Below are positions 25,255 to 33,746 of a stretch of DNA of 64,000 nt, piece after piece (positions within the stretch are counted from its first letter, which is position 1; each line of letters starts with the position of its first letter). The DNA comes from Salipiger mangrovisoli (GTDB taxonomy: Bacteria > Pseudomonadota > Alphaproteobacteria > Rhodobacterales > Rhodobacteraceae): positions 62,001 to 126,000 of the forward strand of contig NZ_JADFFK010000018.1 of the NCBI RefSeq assembly GCF_015223355.1, in the 5' to 3' direction. The translations under genes were made by a program, and so were the position numbers. The notes beneath the pieces were generated by a model that was not told the origin of the DNA, did not search any database, and saw only the letters and a list, made by a program, of their open reading frames with translations.

Positions 25255-26325
25255 TCAGCCGGCCAGGACTTCCGGTTCGGTGAGCGCCGCGATGGCCCCG
25301 GCCGCGTGCTGGCGGTCCTCCTCCGTGGCGGGCGGACGGGGCTGCAGCCCGGCCAGCTTGCGGCCGAGAGCGATGGCATTGAAGGTGGCGCCGGTGTCGG
25401 CGCGGCCCTGACCCGCGATGTCGAAGGCGGTGCCATGCGCCGGGGTCACGATCGGGAAGGGGTAGCCGGCAACCAGCGTCACCCCCCGGTCGAAGCCGAT
25501 CAGCTTCATCGCGATCTGGCCCTGATCGTGGTACATGGTCATCACCGCGTCGAACTCTCCCCCCTTGATGGCCCGCACGAAGACGGTATCCGAGGGCACG
25601 GGGCCGGTCACGTTAATCCCTTGGGATTTCGCGATTTCGATGGCGGGGGCGATCACCTCGTCGTCCTCGTGGCCGAAATTGCCGCCATCCCCGGCATGCG
25701 GGTTCAGCGCGGCGACGCCGATGCGCGGATTGGGGATGCCCGCGGCGGTCATCACGTCCGAGGTGAGCTTCAGGCTGTTCGCCACCCGCTCTGTGGTGAT
25801 CGTGGCGGCGACCTTGCTCAGCGGGATGTGCGAGGTCACGCGGGCGTTCCACACTTCGTCGAGCACGTTGAATTCACGGCCCGACTGCTCGGCGCCGGTC
25901 ACCGCGTCGACGAAGCCGATCTCGTCCACGTAGGAGGGGCGGGCGAGCCGCATGGAGTGCTTGTTGAACGGGGTGAAGGCGACGACGCCCGCGATCCCGG
26001 CCTTGGCAAGAAGCAGCGCGGTGGCGAAGTTCTGCAGCGAGGCGCGGCCCCCGGCGACCGAGGATTTGCCCGCCGGCACCGAGGCCGGATCGCAGTTGCC
26101 GAGGTCGAGCAGCACTGATCCTGCGGGCAGGGGGCCGGCCAGTTCGGCGGTGGAGATCACCGGCAGCTCGGCCTTCACCCCCGCGATCTGCGCCCCCTTC
26201 GCCAGCAGCCGTGCATCCCCGATGACGATCAGATCGCCAAGGTTCGCCTGCGCATCCGCCACGATCTTCGCGGCCAGTTCAGGCCCGATCCCGGCGGCAT
26301 CGCCGATCGCCAATGCGACTCGCAT
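25255..26325 (-). CDS. PdxA-like 4-hydroxythreonine-4-phosphate dehydrogenase family enzyme
   Basis: 356 residues of the PdxA family, NAD-dependent oxidative decarboxylases of phosphorylated hydroxy acids. Metal and substrate motifs are present: FTPFNKHSMRL, MYHDQGQIAMK and TPAHGTAFDIAGQG. The start at 26325 (MRVALAIGDAAGIGPE) has GGAGGAG 8-14 nt upstream; a longer reading from 26382 lacks such a site. As first gene of a TRAP operon beside a GntR/FCD regulator, it looks like a catabolic PdxA2-type enzyme (for example acting on 4-phospho-erythronate or -threonate) rather than the vitamin B6 enzyme. The DUF1537 kinase such pathways need is not in the window. Confidence 0.85.
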   Translation of the reverse strand: MRVALAIGDAAGIGPELAAKIVADAQANLGDLIVIGDARLLAKGAQIAGVKAELPVISTAELAGPLPAGSVLLDLGNCDPASVPAGKSSVAGGRASLQNFATALLLAKAGIAGVVAFTPFNKHSMRLARPSYVDEIGFVDAVTGAEQSGREFNVLDEVWNARVTSHIPLSKVAATITTERVANSLKLTSDVMTAAGIPNPRIGVAALNPHAGDGGNFGHEDDEVIAPAIEIAKSQGINVTGPVPSDTVFVRAIKGGEFDAVMTMYHDQGQIAMKLIGFDRGVTLVAGYPFPIVTPAHGTAFDIAGQGRADTGATFNAIALGRKLAGLQPRPPATEEDRQHAAGAIAALTEPEVLAG

Positions 26326-26366
26326 ATTCGATTCTCCTCCGCATGTATTTTGTATATTTTGTTTTC

Positions 26367-26379
26367 CGATACGGTATCG
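26367..26379. promoter_or_regulatory. Palindrome in the pdxA-gntR divergent promoter
   Basis: CGATAC and GTATCG form perfect inverted arms around one G (26367-26379). The site is in the 107-bp gap between the divergent PdxA-like and GntR genes, next to an AT-rich stretch (TGTATTTTGTATATTTTG) that could hold the promoters. It is a likely operator for the adjacent GntR/FCD protein. Confidence 0.45.
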
Positions 26380-26432
26380 CATGGCAAGGAAAAACTTGCT
26401 AACCTAGGAAAAAGACCAGAACCGGAGGTGTC

Positions 26433-27104
26433 ATGGACCTGTCTTCAGCTTCCGCCATGCCATTGCAAATCAAGAAGGAATCCCTGCACGATCAGGTCGC
26501 GAACCGGATCAGGGATCTCATCATCGAGGGCTACCTCGAACCTGGCAGCCGCATCGATGAGGTGCAGCTGCTCGAGCAGTTGGGCGTGTCGCGCACCCCG
26601 TTCCGCGAAGCGCTGCGCACGCTGGCGGCCGAGGGGCTGATCGTCATCCAGCCCTCGCGCGGGGCAACCGTGCGCAAGCTCTCGCCGCAGGATGTCTTCT
26701 CGATGCTCGAGGTGCTGGGGCATCTTGAGAAGCTTGCCGGGCAGACCGCCTGCCAACGGGCGAGCGATGCGGACATCGCCGGGATGCGAGGACTGCACGA
26801 GGAGATGCTGGCGCATTACCGCAAGCGCGACCGGCTGCCCTATTACAAGCTGAACCAGGAATTCCACGCGCGTCTGGCGGCGCTCTCGGGCAACGAGACA
26901 TTGCAGGAGATCCAGCAGAACATCCAGGGACGGCTGAAGCGCATCCGATTTGTCGGCAACGGCACCGAGCGGTATTGGGCCGAGGCGGTGGCCGAGCACG
27001 AGGAGATGATCGCCGCGCTCGAAGCGCGCGACGGCGACCGGCTCGGCGAGGTCATGTCGCGGCACCTGACCAACACCTGGGACCGGGTGAAGGACACGCT
27101 CTGA
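26433..27104 (+). CDS. GntR family regulator with FCD domain
   Basis: 223 residues. The N-terminal GntR winged helix (about 15-80) contains EQLGVSRTPFREALRTLAAEG. The C-terminal all-helical FCD domain (about 90-215) includes the metal/ligand residues in YYKLNQEFHARL and the terminal AVAEHEEMIAALEARDG with MSRHLTNTWDRV. FCD regulators usually sense organic acids or sugar acids. It is divergent from the PdxA-TRAP operon and is its probable repressor. An AGGTGTC stretch precedes the ATG. The effector is not predictable. Confidence 0.9.
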   Translation: MDLSSASAMPLQIKKESLHDQVANRIRDLIIEGYLEPGSRIDEVQLLEQLGVSRTPFREALRTLAAEGLIVIQPSRGATVRKLSPQDVFSMLEVLGHLEKLAGQTACQRASDADIAGMRGLHEEMLAHYRKRDRLPYYKLNQEFHARLAALSGNETLQEIQQNIQGRLKRIRFVGNGTERYWAEAVAEHEEMIAALEARDGDRLGEVMSRHLTNTWDRVKDTL

Positions 27105-27227
27105 TCTGCCACTCATCTGCCCGACACGGGTGGCCGAAGCGGGCGCGGCGGCGCGGTTCTTTGGCATGACAGGGTCTTCCTGAACGCGTAGCGTGGTTGG
27201 CACGGCACCGGCTGCGGAGTTGTTTTC

Positions 27228-30200
27228 ATGAAGGCATTTGCATATCTCGTCGCGGGCTTGCTTACCCTGCTGCTGCCTGCTGCGCCCGCCGCGTCCGCGG
27301 ACGTCGGGCCCTATTGGATCAGGGGCGCGCAGGTTGCGCCGGATGGACGCAGCATTGCCTTCACCTACCGCGGCCAGATCTGGCTGGTGCCGCGTGCCGG
27401 CGGCGAGGCGGTGCCGCTCACCGAACGGCAGTTCCGCAGCAGCGCGCCGGTCTGGTCACCGGACAGCCGCCGCATCGCCTTCGGCTCCGATAGGTTCAAC
27501 GTCTCGGATGTCTTCGTGATGTCGGTGGACGGTGGCGAGATCACGCGGCTGACGCAACATTCCGGGGCAGAGCGACCGCTGGCTTTCACCGCCGATGGCA
27601 CCGAGGTTCTGTTCGCCTCTGAGCAACTGGGCGACCCGACCGCCGATCACCTGGCAGGGCTCGGCCTGAGCTCCGGTGTGGTGATGCGCGTGCCGGTGGC
27701 GGGCGGGCGGGCGCGGCTGGTGATGCCGTTGCCCGCGGGGCAGGCCGACGTGAGCCCTGATGGCCGGATGCTGGCCTATGTCGATCGCACCTCGCCCGAG
27801 GTGCCGTGGCGCAAGCGCGAGATCTCGGATGGCACCACCGACATCTGGCTCTATGACATGCAGGAAGGCACCCATCGCAGGTTGACCGGCTACCGTGGCA
27901 GCGACCGCAGCCCGGCCTTTGCGGCGGATGGGTCCGGCCTCTACTGGGCGACCGAGATGCCGGAGGCGGGGATCGAAGACCCCGACGCCGCGCCCGAAAC
28001 TTTCAACATCTGGCGCATGGCGCTGGATGGAAAGGCGGCGCCGACCCGCGTGACCTCGCACCGGAGCCTGCCGGTGCGCTTCGTGTCGGCCGCCGATGAC
28101 GGCACGCTGGTCTATACCTATGACACGCAGATCTGGCGGCTCGATCCGGGCGCCGAGCGGCCTGTGCAAGTGCCGGTGCACATCCGGCAGGGCACGCTGC
28201 TCACCGGCGAGGTCTTCGGCGATCTCGGGGAGCAGATCACCGAGACGGCAGTGTCCCCGGATGGCGGGGAGCTGGCGGTGGTGGCGCGCGGCGATATCTT
28301 CGTGCTGTCGCCGGTCACCGGGGATTTCCGCCGGATCACCGACACCCCGCAGGCCGAGCAATCGGTCAGCTACGCGCCGGATGGCCGGCGGCTGCTCTAT
28401 GCCGCCGAGCGCAGCGGCGACTGGGATATCTACCAGACCGCCCTGCCGCGCGCCGATGACGCGAATATCCTGACCGCGGTGGAGCTTGAGGAAACGCTTC
28501 TGATCGACACCGAGACGGACGCGCTGCAACCGGCCTATGCACCCGATGGCGCGCGCGTCGCCTATCGGGATGATCGCAATGCGATCCGCATCTGGGACGC
28601 GGCGCGCGGCACGAGCACCGAGATGCTGCCCGACGGCGCGACATATTTCTACGGCGAGGCCGAGTTCGATTTCCAATGGTCGCCCGACGGGCGCTACATC
28701 CTGACCACCACCGGCTTCGCCTCGGCCAATACCGAGGTCGAGTTGATCGAAACCACCGGCGCGCACGCGCGCCACGCCATCTCGGACTCCGGCTTCGGTG
28801 ACCACGGGGCGGGTTTCAGCCCCGACGGCACGGTGGTCTTCTGGGCCACCGACCGGTTCTCGCAGCGCAACCTCGATGAACAGGGCGGACTGGAGGATAT
28901 GGTGGCCGCCTACCTCACCTCCGAGAGCTACCTGCGGCGCGAGTTGGGCGACGAGGCTGCCTCTGGCCGGGCAAGCCCCGAGCCAGCCGGGACTGCCGAT
29001 GCGCAGCACGCGCCCGTCGTGCAGCCGGATTTCGACGGGCTGCCCTATCGCAAGGTCCGTGTCACCGGTGCGCCGGTCCTGCCGCTCCTCGCCGAGATGA
29101 CGCCGGACAACAGCGCCATGCTGCTGATCACCTTCCAGCCCGCCAGCGGGGTGCTGGCCGGCTCGGCGATCGACATGGCCTCTGGCCGTCCAAGGCAGAT
29201 CTTCGCGACGTCACCGGCGGGCATCGTCGACGTGGCGGTCAGCCCGGACCGGGCGACGATCTACCTTGTCCATGCCGACGGGCTCGAGCGCGTGGACGTC
29301 GCCTCGGGTCTCAGCGTCCCGGTGCCCTTCCGGTTACAGGCCAGCTTCAACCCGGTTGCCGAGATGGAGTATCTGTTCGAGCACCACTGGCGCTTCGTGC
29401 AATCAAAGTTCTACGACGCCGGGATGCATGGCGTGGACTGGCCGGCGATGCGCGACGTCTATGCCCGGTACCTGCCGCACATCAGCCATTGGGAAGACTT
29501 CGCCGAGCTGATGAACGAGCTTCTGGGCGAGCTGAACGCCTCGCATCTCAATTCCAGCTTCAAGGCGGACAGCCCGGCCTGGGACAGCACGGCCGAACTG
29601 GGGCTCTATTACGACACCTCGCACGATGGCCCCGGCGTGCGCATCGCCGCTGCCTTGCCGGGCGGACCGGCGGCGCTGGTCGGACCGCCGCTGGGCGCAG
29701 GCGCGGTGATCCGGGCGGTGGACGGCACGCCTATCGCGGCCGACGAGGACATCGCCCCGCTGCTCAATCGCCGGGCCGGGGACCTGCTGCGCCTCACCGT
29801 CCAGCCGGCGGGGGGCGGCGCGGCGCAGGACGTGACGCTGCGCGCCGCCGCTCCGGGCACCGAGGCGGGCCTCGCCTACGAGCGTTGGGTCAGCCGCCGC
29901 CGCGCGCTGGTGGACGCGCTTTCGGGCGGCCGTCTTGGCTACACCCATGTGCCGCGGATGGATGACTCGGCCTTCCGGCAGGTCTATTCCGACCTCATGG
30001 GCAAGGCGCGGGACAAGGAGGGGGCCATCGTCGACGAGCGCTTCAACTTCGGCGGCTTCCAGCATGATCAGCTCACCGCCTTTCTCACCGGCAGCCGCCA
30101 TTCGGGGCTGGTGACCCGCAGCGGCGTCGATCTTGGCACAACGCCCTATACCCGCTGGGCCAAGCCGACGGCGCTGGTGGTCAACAGCTGGGACTACTCG

Positions 30201-30503
30201 GATGCCTCGGTCTTTCCCTATTACTACATCCACGAAGGCCTCGGCCCGTCGGTCGGCGACCGGGTGCCCGGTACCGGGACCGCGGTGCTTCGCCCGCCGC
30301 TGCTGGAGCCGCGACTCGTGCTCGGCGTGCCGCAACTCGGCTTTCGCACGGTCGAGGGGCAGTTCTTCGAGAACCGCGAGATCGTGCCGGACGAGATTGT
30401 CAGGGTCACCCCGGATGACATCGAGGCCGGGCGCGATCCGCAGCTCGAGGCCGCCGTGGCGGCGCTGCTGCGCGCGATCGACGAAGAGCGCGGCGCGCCG
30501 TGA
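27228..30503 (+). CDS. Tricorn-protease-like S41 peptidase with signal peptide
   Basis: 1091 residues. A signal peptide (about 1-25, ending APAASA) precedes beta-propeller repeats of the PD40/TolB type (repeated PDGRS/SPDSRRIAF motifs to about 690). A helical C1-like domain follows (region with MHGVDWPAMRDVYARYLPH), then a PDZ domain (about 790-860) and an S41 serine-protease core. The likely nucleophile is the Ser in NSWDYSDASVFPYYYI, and the late Glu is in FENREIVPDEIV, placed as in archaeal tricorn. Archaeal tricorn is cytosolic, but this protein should act in the periplasm. It stands alone and degrades peptides by inference from the family. Confidence 0.88.
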   Translation: MKAFAYLVAGLLTLLLPAAPAASADVGPYWIRGAQVAPDGRSIAFTYRGQIWLVPRAGGEAVPLTERQFRSSAPVWSPDSRRIAFGSDRFNVSDVFVMSVDGGEITRLTQHSGAERPLAFTADGTEVLFASEQLGDPTADHLAGLGLSSGVVMRVPVAGGRARLVMPLPAGQADVSPDGRMLAYVDRTSPEVPWRKREISDGTTDIWLYDMQEGTHRRLTGYRGSDRSPAFAADGSGLYWATEMPEAGIEDPDAAPETFNIWRMALDGKAAPTRVTSHRSLPVRFVSAADDGTLVYTYDTQIWRLDPGAERPVQVPVHIRQGTLLTGEVFGDLGEQITETAVSPDGGELAVVARGDIFVLSPVTGDFRRITDTPQAEQSVSYAPDGRRLLYAAERSGDWDIYQTALPRADDANILTAVELEETLLIDTETDALQPAYAPDGARVAYRDDRNAIRIWDAARGTSTEMLPDGATYFYGEAEFDFQWSPDGRYILTTTGFASANTEVELIETTGAHARHAISDSGFGDHGAGFSPDGTVVFWATDRFSQRNLDEQGGLEDMVAAYLTSESYLRRELGDEAASGRASPEPAGTADAQHAPVVQPDFDGLPYRKVRVTGAPVLPLLAEMTPDNSAMLLITFQPASGVLAGSAIDMASGRPRQIFATSPAGIVDVAVSPDRATIYLVHADGLERVDVASGLSVPVPFRLQASFNPVAEMEYLFEHHWRFVQSKFYDAGMHGVDWPAMRDVYARYLPHISHWEDFAELMNELLGELNASHLNSSFKADSPAWDSTAELGLYYDTSHDGPGVRIAAALPGGPAALVGPPLGAGAVIRAVDGTPIAADEDIAPLLNRRAGDLLRLTVQPAGGGAAQDVTLRAAAPGTEAGLAYERWVSRRRALVDALSGGRLGYTHVPRMDDSAFRQVYSDLMGKARDKEGAIVDERFNFGGFQHDQLTAFLTGSRHSGLVTRSGVDLGTTPYTRWAKPTALVVNSWDYSDASVFPYYYIHEGLGPSVGDRVPGTGTAVLRPPLLEPRLVLGVPQLGFRTVEGQFFENREIVPDEIVRVTPDDIEAGRDPQLEAAVAALLRAIDEERGAP

Positions 30504-30641
30504 ATGGCTCGCGGGGACTGCATTTGCCTAGGATTTAATCGCACCGGCCGGAGTTTCACGGCGGCTTGACTGCATCTCCGTCCGGTTTTCACGCTTGGTT
30601 CACGCTGGCTCTGCAAGTTCACTTAACGTAACGTAAATCGC

Positions 30642-30658
30642 TGACCGTAAGGCGGTCA
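30642..30658 (+). promoter_or_regulatory. Inverted repeat before the haloperoxidase-like gene
   Basis: TGACCG (30642-30647) and CGGTCA (30653-30658) form a perfect 6-bp inverted repeat with a 5-nt spacer, 24 nt before the chosen ATG. A tandem AACGT AACGT stretch lies just upstream. It could be an operator or a leader hairpin; no regulator gene is adjacent. Confidence 0.3.
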
Positions 30659-30681
30659 TGCGCTGCAGAGGGGGGAACGGC

Positions 30682-32157
30682 ATGTCTGGGTGCGTTGAAA
30701 TGGACAAAGCGAGATTCCGTGTCATCGCCGGCGGTCGTCGTCAAGGCGGCGCGGTGCGACCCTGCCTCCAACTGCCGCCGCCGCCGGTGATGCCACCCTC
30801 TGAGCTGGCCGCCGAGATTGCCGAACTCTACGCGCTCGCGCTGATCCGCGACGTGCCCTTCGCGGCGTTGCAGGATCCGCATCACGCGGTCTGGATCGAT
30901 GGCAGCACCCGCTTCACGCTTCACGAGCTGCTCTGCGAGATGCGCAGCCTCGGCTGGTTCGAACGCCGGGGCGCAGCGCTGGCGCGCGAGAGCGAGGGAT
31001 CGCGGCAACGTCGCGCACAGCGCCTCAACCGGGAAGGCCAGCTGACGCTTGGCGGGCTCTACAGCTGGGCCGTTGCGGGGCAGTCGGTGCAGGGTCCGAT
31101 CTCGTTGTTCCACTGGGTCGATCGCAGCGCCCCCGAGCTTCAGGACATCGTCGGGGCGGCACCGGACGCCGAGGCCCCGATGTCTGCCTGGGTGGACTGG
31201 GTGGCGCGCCAGTCGGGCGCGGCGCTTGCCGTGCCGACCGCGGAGGCAGACGCGCTTTCGCCGCTGGGCACGCCGCGCGAGCTGGTCGCGCGGCTTCAGG
31301 CCAGCCATCCCTGCCGTGTCTATTACAACGCTGCCCTGATGCTGCTGGCGCGCGGCACCGCCTTCGATCCCGGACTCAGCCCAACTGGCACGGATGATCC
31401 AGTGAGCGCGCAGCGGGTGCTGGCGCTGATGGCCGAGGCCGCCGAGCGGGCGTTCGAGACGGTGATGCGCCGGCAGGCGCGGGCGGACCGCTTGAGCCCG
31501 CCGATGGTGACCGCGGCACGGCTGGGCATCCTGCTGGCGCGCGGCGACGCGCCGCTGGACAAGAGCGATTCGCTGCATGAGGTGGCCGACGAGTTGCAGA
31601 CCTATGCACCGAACCTGCTGCATTGGATCACCCGGATGAACCAGCAGGCCCAGAAGGGCTTGCGCGGCGCGATGACCTACCTGCTGCCCGAACTGACTCC
31701 CGAGGAGGTGCCGCCGCAACCCTCTGACAGCGCCTTGCAGGTGGTGGTGGCCGGGGCGCTTTCGACCCTTTTCAAGGCGCTGTTCGATACCCGCCCGGCG
31801 CCGCGGCTTCGCATGGCGACCGACCCGGAACCCGGCATCGACATCGGGGGCGAAGCGGACCGGCTGGCGGTGGACATCGCCCTGTCGCGCACGGTCTGTG
31901 GCGCGCAGATGCCGGCCGAGACCCATCAGAACCTCCGCATCGGCGAGGCGCTGGCCTTGCAGGTGCTTCAGGGCTGGATGCTGAAGCTGGCGCAGGGCGT
32001 GTCGATGGAAATGACCGATTTCGACGGCTGCGCGCTGCGCATCGAGAGCTACCTGCGCTCGTCGGGCGAGATCGCCGTCGCATTGCGCCGCGACGGGCGG
32101 CCGGTGCGCTTTCCGATGGTGGCGGAACGGGCCAGTGCGCATCTCGCGGTGATCTGA
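30682..32157 (+). CDS. Vanadium haloperoxidase-like protein lacking the active-site motifs
   Basis: 491 residues. Regions resembling bacterial vanadium haloperoxidases are AELYALALIRDVPF (about 47-60), YYNAALMLLARGTAFDPG (214-231), VVVAGALSTLFKALFD (354-369) and a late GEALALQVLQGW plus DFDGCALRI. The vanadate-binding residues look lost: the HPSYPAGHA-type block is replaced by QPSDSALQ (346-353), the distal Arg/His block reads SRTVCGAQMPAETH (402-415), and the Lys/Arg region reads ARADRLSPPM. There is no signal peptide. ATG 30682 was chosen over 30658 for the GGGGGAA before it. Probably a pseudoenzyme or an enzyme with new chemistry; the family call is from memory and needs alignment. Confidence 0.6.
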   Translation: MSGCVEMDKARFRVIAGGRRQGGAVRPCLQLPPPPVMPPSELAAEIAELYALALIRDVPFAALQDPHHAVWIDGSTRFTLHELLCEMRSLGWFERRGAALARESEGSRQRRAQRLNREGQLTLGGLYSWAVAGQSVQGPISLFHWVDRSAPELQDIVGAAPDAEAPMSAWVDWVARQSGAALAVPTAEADALSPLGTPRELVARLQASHPCRVYYNAALMLLARGTAFDPGLSPTGTDDPVSAQRVLALMAEAAERAFETVMRRQARADRLSPPMVTAARLGILLARGDAPLDKSDSLHEVADELQTYAPNLLHWITRMNQQAQKGLRGAMTYLLPELTPEEVPPQPSDSALQVVVAGALSTLFKALFDTRPAPRLRMATDPEPGIDIGGEADRLAVDIALSRTVCGAQMPAETHQNLRIGEALALQVLQGWMLKLAQGVSMEMTDFDGCALRIESYLRSSGEIAVALRRDGRPVRFPMVAERASAHLAVI

Positions 32158-32230
32158 CCGCCGCTTGATGCCGATCAAGGTGCGCGAGACGGTGGGGCGG
32201 CAACCTTGGGGCAGAACAGGAGCCCCGACC

Positions 32231-32632
32231 ATGCAGACACTGCTTTTCCTTGCCGCCCTTCTGACGCTTGCCCTGCCGCTTGGTGGCGCACTGGCACAAG
32301 ACGCGGATCGCGGGCAGGCGCTCTACGCCGTCCATTGCGCCACCTGCCACGGATTGGACGGTCGCGGCGAAGGCCCGATGGCGGGCGTGCTGATGATCAA
32401 GCCGGCAAATCTTACCGAGTTGGCTGCTGCCAATGGCGGGGCGTTTCCGCTGGAGCGGGTTGTCAAACGCATCGACGGGCGCGACCCGCTGGTGAGCCAC
32501 GGATCTCCGATGCCGGTCTACGGCCAGTTCTTCGGATTCGACGCGAACGCGGCGCTTGCCGGAGAGGTTCCCACGGTGCAGCCGGTTGCCGATCTTGTGA
32601 CCTATCTGCAAACGCTGCAACGCGCCGAGTGA
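32231..32632 (+). CDS. Small periplasmic cytochrome c
   Basis: 133 residues. A signal peptide (about 1-23, ending GALAQ) is followed by one haem c site, Cys36-Ala-Thr-Cys39-His40 (CATCHG). A later Met in HGSPMPVYG is the likely sixth iron ligand. The size and layout fit class I monohaem cytochrome c. The frame is open to 32165, but MQTLLFLAALL at 32231 gives a proper signal peptide. It lies 73 nt after the haloperoxidase-like gene on the same strand. The electron partner is unknown. Confidence 0.88.
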   Translation: MQTLLFLAALLTLALPLGGALAQDADRGQALYAVHCATCHGLDGRGEGPMAGVLMIKPANLTELAAANGGAFPLERVVKRIDGRDPLVSHGSPMPVYGQFFGFDANAALAGEVPTVQPVADLVTYLQTLQRAE

Positions 32633-32736
32633 TGCGCAGAAAGGCGCTCCGTCTCGAAAATGTCGCGGTTTCGAGAAGGAACCGCAGCGCCGCTCCACGG
32701 GTTTTATTCCCAGTTGAAACCCAAGGAGGACCGATC

Positions 32737-32934
32737 ATGAACTGGGATCAGATCGAAGGCAACTGGAAGGAATTCAAGGGCAAGGTGCGCGAGCAATGGG
32801 GCGAGCTGACCGATGATGAGGTGCAGCAAGCCAAGGGCGATCGCGAGCAGCTTGCCGGCCTGATCCAGAAGAAATACGGCGTGGCCAAGGAAGAGGCCGA
32901 AAAGCAGGTCGACAGCTGGCAGCGCGGCCTCTGA
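32737..32934 (+). CDS. CsbD family stress-response protein
   Basis: 65 residues, a CsbD-like protein starting MNWDQIEGNWKEFKGKVREQ, the family hallmark, then a highly charged helical segment ending QKQVDSWQRGL-like (here EKQVDSWQRGL). CsbD proteins are abundant under stress in many bacteria; their molecular role is unknown. A clear AAGGAGG site is 8-14 nt before the ATG. The gene is monocistronic, ending at a strong terminator. Confidence 0.92.
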   Translation: MNWDQIEGNWKEFKGKVREQWGELTDDEVQQAKGDREQLAGLIQKKYGVAKEEAEKQVDSWQRGL

Positions 32935-32965
32935 TCACGGCGCACATGCCGAAAATCGTGACGCG

Positions 32966-32992
32966 AGCGGGGCCGGAGGGTCCCGCTTTTTT
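32966..32992 (+). terminator. Rho-independent terminator after csbD
   Basis: AGCGGGGCC (32966-32974) pairs with GGTCCCGCT (32979-32987) with one G-T wobble and a 4-nt loop, followed by six T (32987-32992). It is 31 nt after the CsbD stop. Confidence 0.88.
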
Positions 32993-33007
32993 CGTTGCGC
33001 GCAGGTC

Positions 33008-33027
33008 CCGCGGGCCACGGCCCGCGG
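33008..33027 (-). terminator. Hairpin at the 3' end of the metalloprotease-like lipoprotein gene
   Basis: CCGCGGGCC (33008-33016) and GGCCCGCGG (33019-33027) form a perfect stem directly adjoining the minus-strand stop codon. No T tract follows. It probably ends or stabilises the minus-strand transcript that converges on csbD. Confidence 0.5.
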
Positions 33028-33714
33028 TCAGTGGCAGATGTTCTCGACCTCGGCATCCTTCCACGGGATCACCACCTCTGTGCCTTCGAGCGCCGCATCC
33101 AGCCCGCCGATCGGCATTGCCTCGGATATCATCGCCCGCAGCCGCGAGGTGCGCGGGGCCTCGGGGTCGAGCAGCTGGCAGCAGACGTACTCCTCGACGA
33201 TGGCCCCCTGCTGTTCGTAGCCGTGATCGAGAAAACGCGCGGTGGTGTCGGGATCGATCAGGTAAGGATCGGCATGGGTCTGATGCTCGGTGGCGGCCTT
33301 CAACGGCGTGTAGCCGGTGAGCTTGCGGTTCTGCCATTGCCAGACGTGGGTCATCTCATGGGCAAAGAGCATCGCGGCATAGAGGTTCACCCGCTCGGGA
33401 TAGCGTGGCAGGTAGTCGTCGAGGTAGACATCCTCGCGGTAGAAGATGTTGTTGAACAGGGTCAGCGCTGCCGGCGAAACCGTTACGGTCTCGCCCTTCG
33501 AGGGCGGCCAGATGCGCTCGGTACAGGCGAGGCGCGGCCGGATCGGCCGTTCGAAGGTCACCGCGCGCGAGGCAAGGCCGTCATGGAAGCGCACCCGGCG
33601 CTGATCGAGCTGCTGGCCCTGCATGGCGTCGAGGAAGGCGGTTTCGTTGGGAGTGAGCGGGCGGCCGCAGGCGGCGAGGCTGACCACCAGGAAAAAGCAA
33701 AATATGAAACGCAT
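33028..33714 (-). CDS. Lipoprotein with HExxH metalloprotease-like motif
   Basis: 228 residues. A lipoprotein signal (MRFIFCFFLVVSLAACG, lipid Cys at 16) is followed by a globular domain with HEMTH at 119-123 (FAHEMTHVWQWQN), a zincin-type zinc site. A possible third ligand is the Glu in IVEEYVCCQ. The frame reaches 33750, but 33714 places the lipobox correctly. It lies 32 nt after a DUF1194 gene on the same strand. No named family is recognised beyond DUF-like roseobacter lipoproteins. It may be a cell-envelope zinc peptidase or a binding protein. Confidence 0.75.
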   Translation of the reverse strand: MRFIFCFFLVVSLAACGRPLTPNETAFLDAMQGQQLDQRRVRFHDGLASRAVTFERPIRPRLACTERIWPPSKGETVTVSPAALTLFNNIFYREDVYLDDYLPRYPERVNLYAAMLFAHEMTHVWQWQNRKLTGYTPLKAATEHQTHADPYLIDPDTTARFLDHGYEQQGAIVEEYVCCQLLDPEAPRTSRLRAMISEAMPIGGLDAALEGTEVVIPWKDAEVENICH

Positions 33715-33746
33715 GGGACCAGGATGAACGACTTTTCCGATTGGGT

